NCBI RefSeq assembly: GCF_900112425.1
Contig: NZ_FOLP01000005.1
Coordinates: forward strand, 62,001-126,000
Source: Variovorax sp. OK212
Lineage (GTDB): Bacteria; Pseudomonadota; Gammaproteobacteria; Burkholderiales; Burkholderiaceae_C
Length of the DNA: 64,000 nucleotides
Direction: 5' to 3'
The translations under genes and the position numbers were made by a program. Positions 56,353-64,000 of the stretch are shown one piece after another. Each line of letters starts with the position of its first letter. Position 1 is the first letter of the stretch. Under the pieces are notes generated by a model. The model had not been told where the DNA came from and did not search any database. It was given only the letters and a program-made list of their open reading frames with translations.

Positions 56353-56874
56353 TTGGCTACACAGTCCCCCTTCTTCGGCAAGCGTGATCGAGACACCGAT
56401 TCGTTGAATTCCCGCCCCGCGCCGCTGGTCGGCGCAGGCACCAATCTCTCGGGTACCCCCGTGAATCCATCGTCGCTGACCGCACAGCAGGGCGGCCTGA
56501 ACCCCGCAGCCGCTGCTGCACCCGCCGTCAAGGAAGGCGGCAGCAAGCTCACCGTCGGCCCGAACATCAAGCTCAAGGGCGTCGAGATCACCGACTGCGA
56601 CACGCTCGTGGTCGAAGGCCTGGTCGAGGCCACGATGGACTCGCGCCTGATGCAGATCGCCGAACAGGGCGAGTTCAAGGGCTCCGCGGAGATCGACATC
56701 GCCGAGATCCGCGGCGTGTTCGACGGCAGCCTCACGGTGCGCGAGAAGCTCGTGATCCACTCGACCGGCAAGGTCACCGGCAAGATCCGCTACGGCAAGA
56801 TCGTGATCGAGGAAGGCGGCCAGCTTTCCGGCGAGATCAGCCACGGCACCAAGCCGTCGCTCCAGGCGGCTTGA
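56353..56874 (+). CDS. Bactofilin (polymer-forming cytoskeletal protein)
   Basis: 173 residues from TTG 56353, chosen because AGGAG (56341-56345) is seven bases upstream. Disordered N-terminus (about 1-65), then the beta-helical bactofilin core with VGPNIKLKGVEITDCDTLVV, repeated short beta strands and GKVTGKIRYGKIVIEEGGQL. Bactofilins polymerise without nucleotide and scaffold cell-wall enzymes. The terminator lies inside the neighbouring convergent gene. Confidence 0.92.
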   Translation: MATQSPFFGKRDRDTDSLNSRPAPLVGAGTNLSGTPVNPSSLTAQQGGLNPAAAAAPAVKEGGSKLTVGPNIKLKGVEITDCDTLVVEGLVEATMDSRLMQIAEQGEFKGSAEIDIAEIRGVFDGSLTVREKLVIHSTGKVTGKIRYGKIVIEEGGQLSGEISHGTKPSLQAA

Positions 56875-56902
56875 GTCCAGGCCGCTCGTTGCTGCTTAGG
56901 AC

Positions 56903-57685
56903 TTAAGCAGTCGGCGGGGTCCACCCCAGGCGCTCCAGCAAGGCACCGGCCGCGGCCGGTGCTTTTTCTTTGGCGCCGTTGATGAAGTAGACGAACACGT
57001 CGCGCTTCCCGGTTTTCTTCGTGGGTGACGTGGTCCAGCCCTGCGCCCGTTCGGCCCACGTGTCCAGCGCCTTCGGGCCGTAGCCCGTCTTGAGCTTGGC
57101 GTCGGCCATCATGAGCCGCGCATAGGCGACGTCGCCCTCGGGCTCCTCGAACGACGGAAACTTGTCGGCGTCGGTGAACACCGTCGACACCTTGTGCTTC
57201 TTCGCCAGCGCCTGGTAGGCCGGCGTGATGAAGCTCTCGTGCCGCACGTCCATCACGTGCCGCAGCACGCGGCTGCCTTCCTTCCCGGGCAGCAGCGAAA
57301 GAAAAGCCTCGAAGTCTTCCGCATCGAACTGCTTGGTCGGCATGAACTGCCACACGATCGGCCCGAGCTTGTCGCCGAGCTCGGCCACGCCGCTGTCGAT
57401 GAAGCGCTGGATCGACTCGCCCGCGCCCGCCAGCAGCTTGCGGTTGGTCGAGAAACGCGAGGCCTTGAGCGAGAACATGAAGTCGGCCGGCGTGTCGTCG
57501 TGCCACTTCCTGAAAGTCTCGGGCTTGAAGGTGCTGTAGTAGGTGCCGTTGATCTCGATGGAGCTGACCTTGCGGCTCGCGTAGTTCAACTCCTTCGCGT
57601 GCGCGAGCCCCTTGGGATAGAAGTTGTCGCGCCAGGGTTCGTAGGTCCAGCCGCCAATGCCCACCTTGATGTCTGCCTTGCTCAC
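56903..57685 (-). CDS. DUF72 family protein
   Basis: 260 residues of a TIM-barrel-like fold. It starts with VGIGGWTYEPWRDNFYPKGL, the DUF72 N-terminal motif, and continues with EINGTYYSTFKPETFRKW and VFVYFINGAKEKAPAAA near the end. The family resembles xylose isomerase-type barrels and has no established function. The 3' end codes the hairpin that terminates bactofilin from the other strand. Confidence 0.9.
   Translation of the reverse strand: MSKADIKVGIGGWTYEPWRDNFYPKGLAHAKELNYASRKVSSIEINGTYYSTFKPETFRKWHDDTPADFMFSLKASRFSTNRKLLAGAGESIQRFIDSGVAELGDKLGPIVWQFMPTKQFDAEDFEAFLSLLPGKEGSRVLRHVMDVRHESFITPAYQALAKKHKVSTVFTDADKFPSFEEPEGDVAYARLMMADAKLKTGYGPKALDTWAERAQGWTTSPTKKTGKRDVFVYFINGAKEKAPAAAGALLERLGWTPPTA
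56943..56971 (+). terminator. Bactofilin terminator inside the DUF72 coding end
   Basis: GCACCGGC (56943-56950), CGCG loop, GCCGGTGC (56955-56962), then TTTTTCTTT on the plus strand. It lies about 70 bases after the bactofilin stop. Confidence 0.75.
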
Positions 57686-57777
57686 ATGACCCTCCGGGTT
57701 GAGATCGCCCGCACTCTACGCGCGGTCGCCTCAAGGCGCAAAATGCATTTTTTCGTCCACCCGCGGAGAACCCCCCG

Positions 57778-59285
<1,508 letters not shown>

Positions 59286-59289
<4 letters not shown>

Positions 59290-60155
59290 GCGAGCCCCAG
59301 CCTCTGCCCTTGCCGCAGCGCGTGTCGCTGTCCACCCCGGACGGCGAGACGCTGGCGCTGCGCCGCCTGCCGGCGCCCGGCGCGGCAAGGGCCGCCATCG
59401 TGGTGGTGCACGGGCTCGGCGAGCACGCGGGCCGCTACCACGCGGTGGCCGAATGCCTGCACGAGTGGGGCTTTGCCGTGTGGGCGCACGACCACCACGG
59501 CCACGGCGAATCGAGCGGCGCGCGCGGCGGCCTGCCGAGCGAACTGCGGCTGGTGGACGACCTCGCGCTGGTCGTCGACGATGCGCGCCGCCTGAACCCG
59601 GGCCTGCCGCTGGTGTTGCTCGGCCACAGCCTCGGCGGGCTGGTCGCGGCGAGCCTGGTGGCGCGCGGCGTGCGGCCGGTCGACGGGCTGGTGCTGTCGT
59701 CGCCGGGACTCGACCCGGGCCTGAGCGGTTTGCAGAAGGCGCTGCTCGCGGTGCTGCCGCGCATCGCGCCCAACCTGCGCGTGGGCAACGGGCTGGACGA
59801 CAACTACCTTTCGCACGATCCGGCCGTGGTGCAGGCCTACCGCGACGATCCGCTCACGCACGACCGCATCGGCAGCCGCCTCGCGCGCTTCCTGGCGAGC
59901 GAGGGCGCCACGGTGCTGCAGCGCGCCGCAGCCTGGCCCGTGCCGACCCTGCTGCTTTACGCGGGTGACGACCGCCTCGTGGTGCCGGCCGCCAGCCGTG
60001 CTTTTGCCGAGGCCGCCGCGCCCGGCGGCAGGGTCGAAGCGCACCGCTTCGACACCCTGTACCACGAGATCTTCAACGAGCTCGACGCCGAGCCGGTCTT
60101 CGCCGCCCTGCGGGGCTGGCTCGACCGGCGATTCCCGGCGGCCTCCCCGATCTAG
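59286..60155 (+). CDS. Alpha/beta hydrolase (monoacylglycerol lipase type)
   Basis: 289 residues beginning at TTG 59286, which overlaps the peptidase stop (TTGA). Oxyanion motif VVVHGLGEHAGRY, nucleophile GHSLGG, acid Asp in YAGDDRLV and His in DTLYHEIFNE all resemble monoacylglycerol lipases (serine aminopeptidase S33 fold). It probably cleaves lipid or ester substrates in the cytoplasm. It ends in CTAG, shared with the stop of the convergent transporter gene. Confidence 0.9.
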
Positions 60156-61309
60156 ATGGCGCGCTTGCGCGCCAGCCACAGCAGCGCCGCGCCCGTCAGC
60201 ACCACCGGCACCAGCGAGCCGAAGTTCAGCAGCCGCCAGCCCTGCGTGGTCACCAGCACGCCCGACGCGAACGAGGTCACGGCCAGCGTCGCGAACACGC
60301 AGAAGTTGAGCGCGCCCTGCGCGCGGTCGCGTTCCTCGGCGGTGTACGCCGTGAGCGACAGCGTGGTGCTGCCGGTGAACAGGAAATTCCAGCCCACGCC
60401 CAGCAGGCACAGCGCCACGATGAAGTGGTGCAACTCCACGCCCGACAGCGCCACGGCGATGCACCCGAGGTTGAGCACCAGCCCCACGCCCATCACCGGC
60501 AGCGCGCCGAAGCGGCGGATCAGGTGGCCGGTGAAGAAGCCCGGCGCGAACATGCCGATCACGTGCCATTCGAGCACCAGCGCGGCGTCGGAGAACGGCA
60601 GGCTGCAGATTTGCATGGCGATCGGCGTGGCGGCCATCAGCAGGTTCATCACGCCGTAGCTGAGCGCGCCCGCGGCGGCCGCCACGATGAACACCGGCTG
60701 GCGCATGATCTCGCCCAGCGGCCGTCCGCCCGCGGCTTCCTTGCGCGTGGCGGCAGCCGGGAATTCGATGAAGCGCATCACGGCCATCGACAGCAGCGCC
60801 ACCGCGGCCAGCGCCACGTAGGCGCCCGCGAACGGCACGGCAAAGGCTTGCCGCGTGGCCGCCGCGAGGTTGGGCCCGGCCACCGCGCCGATCAGCCCGC
60901 CGGCCATCACCACCGACACCGCCTTTTCGCGCCACGCCGGCGCCGCCAGCTCGGCCGCGGCGAAGCGGTAGAGCCCGGCGTTGGCGTTGTAGTAGCCCGC
61001 GACCACCGTGGCGAAGCACAGCAGCCAGAAGTTCCTGGTGACCGCCGCGTAGCAGCACAGCAGCGCCGAGGCCAGCGCCACCGCCAGCCCGATCTGGAAC
61101 GAGCCGCGCCGCCCGAAGCGTTGCTGCGTGCGCGCCACCAGGCCGGTGGTGAGCGCGCCGCCCACCACGTAGCCCATCACCGGCAGCGTGGCCATCCAGC
61201 CGTGCGGCGCAATGCCCAGCCCCACCAGCCCGTTGATGGCGATGAAGGTGACGTTGTTCGTGAGGAACAGGCCCTGGCAGATGGCGAGCAGCCAGAGGTT
61301 GCGGTTCAT
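60152..61309 (-). CDS. Major facilitator superfamily transporter
   Basis: 385 residues from ATG 61309, 12 membrane segments. The loop between segments 2 and 3 reads ARTQQRFGRRGSFQIG, a version of the MFS G-x-x-x-D-R-x-G-R-R motif without the Asp. No substrate is evident. Its start overlaps the stop of the upstream gene by four bases, so the two are expressed together. Confidence 0.9.
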   Translation of the reverse strand: MNRNLWLLAICQGLFLTNNVTFIAINGLVGLGIAPHGWMATLPVMGYVVGGALTTGLVARTQQRFGRRGSFQIGLAVALASALLCCYAAVTRNFWLLCFATVVAGYYNANAGLYRFAAAELAAPAWREKAVSVVMAGGLIGAVAGPNLAAATRQAFAVPFAGAYVALAAVALLSMAVMRFIEFPAAATRKEAAGGRPLGEIMRQPVFIVAAAAGALSYGVMNLLMAATPIAMQICSLPFSDAALVLEWHVIGMFAPGFFTGHLIRRFGALPVMGVGLVLNLGCIAVALSGVELHHFIVALCLLGVGWNFLFTGSTTLSLTAYTAEERDRAQGALNFCVFATLAVTSFASGVLVTTQGWRLLNFGSLVPVVLTGAALLWLARKRAI

Positions 61310-64000
61310 GCGGCGTCCCGGATCACGCGCTGCAGGTCGCGCTCGATCTCGCTGAAGGCGATGGGCGCGATGTCGCCCAGCGTGCCGCCGGCCTTGTCGG
61401 TGCCGTCCAGCGCCACCGCGCGCACGGTCTGCAGCGTCTTGCCGTCGGGGATGTCCTGCACGAACCAGCCTTCCTCCAGCTGCACGCACAGGCGCCGCCC
61501 GCCGGGCAGCGCCTTGTTGAAGCTGTCGACCATGCCGCCCTCGCCCACCTCGCGCAGCCAGCCGCGCGCCTCCAGGCCCATGAGCCCGGCGTTCGACACC
61601 TGGCGGCCGGCCCACTGCGGCAGGTCGCGGCGCGTGCGCAGCGCCTCGTCGAGCGCGAAGGTCTGGCGCGTCAGCTGCTCGAAGGGCTGCATGATTTCGT
61701 AGTCGGCCAGCACCGCGCCCCAGGCGGCGGCCAGCGACGGGTCGAGCGCCGCGAGTTCCAGCGGGTGCGGCAGGCCGATGCGCGCGGTGCCGGGCAGCTT
61801 CACCGGGTCGTCGTGCAGGTCGGTCAGCTCGCCTTCTGCGCTGAGGCGGAAGCTGGCTTCGAGCCGGTTGGACGCATCGAACAAGCCCCACACCAGCGGC
61901 CGGCTGAACACCCGCAGCACCGGATGGTTGGCGAAGAAGGGCACGAACTCGCCGGCGCCCCAGCGGCGTTGCGCGCACATGGCCGCTTCGAGCCGCTTGA
62001 GCTGCGTGGTGGTGACGGTCTTGGCCAGCTTGCGCAGGTCCCGCAGTTGGGCGGTTGCGGTGGCGGCCTTGCCGGGCTCGTCGTTGGCGCCGGGCTTGGG
62101 CAGCGTCTTCAGGGGCTTGCCCCTGGCGTCGTGCACCACGGGCTGGAAGTGGTCGTCCATGCGCACCTCGAAGCTGCGCGGGCCGAAGTCGAGCGTGAGC
62201 CGCGCGCGCGCGTCCAGGCCCAGGTCGGGCACGGTGCGGTCGGCCAACTGGTCGAGGCTCAGGCCGCGCTGCTCGGCCACCTCGCCGAGCATGCGGTCGG
62301 CGCGGGTGCGCAGGTCGTCGTAGCGGGTCTGGCGCGCGAGTTCGGCCAGGTGCATCAGGGCGGCGTCGCTGCCGATGTCGCCGAGCATCGCCATCGCGTC
62401 GTAGGCGCGCACGCGGTCGAGCGCGGCGCGCCACTGGCGCAGCAGGCCGTAGAGCTGGCGCGCGGTTTCGTCGTCGCCCAGGCGGCCCTGCAGCGTGAAC
62501 ATCCAGCGTTCCTTGCTCGGACGGCCGTTGCCGATCCACCAAGCCAGCAGGGCCCGGCCGAAGCGGGCGAGCGAATCGGGCGCGAGCGTCTCCAGCAACG
62601 CGGGCAGGCCCGGGTAGGGCGCGTCGGCGCGGCCGAGCATCATCGCCATCAGCACGTCGGGCACGCAGGCTTGCGGCAGCGCGTGGCCCTTGCCTTCGCC
62701 GTTGTTCAGCACCAGCCGAGGCAGCGCCGCGAGCGGCAACGCCTTGGGCAGCACGGGCAGCACGTCGGGCAGCAGGTCTTCGGGGGCGATGGCCAGCAGC
62801 TGCGCCACGGCCTGCGCGGCTTCCGTGCCGTAGGCCAGGGCCTGGCTGCGCACGGCGTCGGCATGGCCTTCTTCATGCAGCCAGCGCAGCGCGGCCTGGG
62901 CGGCTTCGTGCGCGGCACCGGGTTCGCCCAGGGCGGTTGGAATGAGTCCGCGCGCGGCGGCGTCCGGGTAGCGGGCCAGCCAGTCGCCGGCCTCGCCGCG
63001 CACCCAGCGGTTGGTGTGGAAGCCCTTGGCGATCCAGTCGGCGAGCTGGTCCCACTCGACGACCGAGGTCAGCTCGAACATCGCGCGCGACCCCTGCCGG
63101 AGGTAGCGCGGCAACGCCGGCAGCAGGGCCACGCCGAAGTGCCGCAGCATCGGGCGGATGCGCGTGGCGTCGCCCACGTAGAGCGGCATGGCCGGGCCGT
63201 GCGTGAGCACGCCGACGGCCAGCGCCACGGGCAGTTGCCAGAGGTATTCGGAGACGGTCCAGGCTTCGGCGGGTGGTTTGCCGAAGTCGCCGGGCGTGAT
63301 GGCGCGCCCGGCCGCCACCGCCTCGATGCATTCGGCGTGCATGCCGAGCATCCACAAGGCCTTGCGCACGGTGTCGCCGTGTTGCACCGCCGCCGGTGCC
63401 GCGGGCTGCTTGCGCGCGAATTCGCGTATCCAGTCGTCGGAGCGCTCCCGCGCGACGCGCACCTCCTGCGCCAGCCAGTCGGCCGACTCGGCCGCGCCCT
63501 GCGTGGCCTGCACGTACTGCGGCGGCGGCAGGTCGTTCCAGTGCAGCACCGCGGTCTGCTGCAGCGGCTGCAGGGCCAGCGTGGGCACCACCGGCAGCGC
63601 CTGCCGGTTCTTCCACGGCGGGTGCCGCAGCAGCGCGGGCCAGGCCTCGGGCGCCGCGTCGGTCACGCCGTCGGAGCCGTCTTCCTGCAGCCGCGCGAGG
63701 GTCTTGCGCTGGGCGTCGTCGCAGGCGGCTTCGAGCGGCGCCTGCCATTCGGGGTTGGCGGCCAGCAGCTCGAGCACGAGCGCGGCGCCGGCCTGGTGGC
63801 GCGCGGGGTTGGCCGAGAGCAACTCGCGCAGCACGAACATCGGCCAGCGCGCGGCCTGCTTGGCCAGCGCGTTCTTGCAATCGATCTGCTTGACCTGCGT
63901 CACGAAGAAGCGCACCACGGCCTCGTCGTGGATGGCCAGCAGGTCGGTCACGGCCTCCTTGTGCGGGGACGGCTCGAAGAACAGCTCGGCCGCCGCGGCG
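61306..64000 (-). CDS. DUF4132 domain protein, 5' end outside the window
   Basis: At least 897 residues are present. The frame remains open through the right edge, with plausible coding (FFEPSPHKEAVTDLLAIHDEAV) upstream of a GTG at 63951, so the gene is probably longer. HEAT-like helical repeats fill most of the protein, rich in Ala/Leu/Arg. The C-terminal ~250 residues (RRWGAGEFVPFFANHPVL ... LVWGLFD) match DUF4132/MolR-like proteins, of unknown biochemical role. No WGR domain is seen. It overlaps the MFS gene by four bases. Confidence 0.8.
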   Translation of the reverse strand, partial: AAAAELFFEPSPHKEAVTDLLAIHDEAVVRFFVTQVKQIDCKNALAKQAARWPMFVLRELLSANPARHQAGAALVLELLAANPEWQAPLEAACDDAQRKTLARLQEDGSDGVTDAAPEAWPALLRHPPWKNRQALPVVPTLALQPLQQTAVLHWNDLPPPQYVQATQGAAESADWLAQEVRVARERSDDWIREFARKQPAAPAAVQHGDTVRKALWMLGMHAECIEAVAAGRAITPGDFGKPPAEAWTVSEYLWQLPVALAVGVLTHGPAMPLYVGDATRIRPMLRHFGVALLPALPRYLRQGSRAMFELTSVVEWDQLADWIAKGFHTNRWVRGEAGDWLARYPDAAARGLIPTALGEPGAAHEAAQAALRWLHEEGHADAVRSQALAYGTEAAQAVAQLLAIAPEDLLPDVLPVLPKALPLAALPRLVLNNGEGKGHALPQACVPDVLMAMMLGRADAPYPGLPALLETLAPDSLARFGRALLAWWIGNGRPSKERWMFTLQGRLGDDETARQLYGLLRQWRAALDRVRAYDAMAMLGDIGSDAALMHLAELARQTRYDDLRTRADRMLGEVAEQRGLSLDQLADRTVPDLGLDARARLTLDFGPRSFEVRMDDHFQPVVHDARGKPLKTLPKPGANDEPGKAATATAQLRDLRKLAKTVTTTQLKRLEAAMCAQRRWGAGEFVPFFANHPVLRVFSRPLVWGLFDASNRLEASFRLSAEGELTDLHDDPVKLPGTARIGLPHPLELAALDPSLAAAWGAVLADYEIMQPFEQLTRQTFALDEALRTRRDLPQWAGRQVSNAGLMGLEARGWLREVGEGGMVDSFNKALPGGRRLCVQLEEGWFVQDIPDGKTLQTVRAVALDGTDKAGGTLGDIAPIAFSEIERDLQRVIRDAA

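Overview
The window is high-GC DNA (roughly two thirds G+C by eye). Its content and order (dnaA-dnaN-gyrB leftward, rpmH-rnpA-yidD-yidC-mnmE rightward, MetX/MetW, kdsD-kdsC-lptC, phasin-like protein) point to a betaproteobacterium of the Burkholderiales, family Comamonadaceae, most likely Variovorax. The genus is inferred from general familiarity with these gene sets, not from a database match. No tRNA, rRNA, insertion sequence, prophage or CRISPR array was seen. Almost all sequence is coding.

Layout. (1) 1-6158, minus: end fragments, then a creD / membrane-anchored GH3 (NagZ-like) / mrcA (PBP1A) cell-envelope operon closed by a strong terminator. (2) 6159-6363: divergent promoter region with a perfect cre-tag (TTCAC-N6-TTCAC), the known binding site of CreB. 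(3) 6364-12024, plus: a compact exosortase system: a VIT/vWA protein with a PEP-CTERM-like tail, the exosortase, an EpsI-like partner, a GT51 transglycosylase with a large extra N-terminal domain, then a GNAT enzyme. (4) 12067-17861: TetR regulator divergent from a carotenoid oxygenase, with two operator-like palindromes and an 11-copy 9-bp repeat between them; pirin, a flavodoxin-like reductase, an LTXXQ protein and a small secreted protein. (5) 18124-21178: ybhP-clsB-ybhN-like operon; then phasin-like protein and metallophosphoesterase. (6) 23221-25372: two paralogous secreted proteins and two small membrane proteins. (7) 25381-34297, minus: three consecutive, overlapping or nearly abutting genes for divergent Clp/Hsp100-type double AAA+ ATPases. 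This is the most unusual locus of the window. (8) 34419-44211: replication origin region. (9) 44302-51814: cNMP-domain protein, zinc-ribbon protein, KefB-type antiporter, kdsD-kdsC-lptC, SDR, RRM protein. (10) 51815-54721: a yybP-ykoY (Mn2+) riboswitch ahead of a TMEM165/GDT1 manganese exporter, and a SAM-II riboswitch plus terminator ahead of metX-metW. (11) 54741-64000: YigZ, voltage-gated ion channel, bactofilin, DUF72, M20 peptidase, lipase-like hydrolase, MFS transporter and a DUF4132 protein cut by the window edge.

How they work together. The left third is dominated by envelope functions (PBP1A, GH3, CreD, exosortase, second transglycosylase), and the cre-tag suggests that the two divergent envelope operons may share CreBC control. 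The Clp trio keeps an intact second ATPase ring in every member. In all three, the first-ring catalytic acidic pair and the second-ring aromatic pore loop are missing. In the position where ClpA has its ClpP-binding tripeptide they carry LGF, TGF and MGL. They look like a specialised hetero-assembly and not three housekeeping unfoldases.
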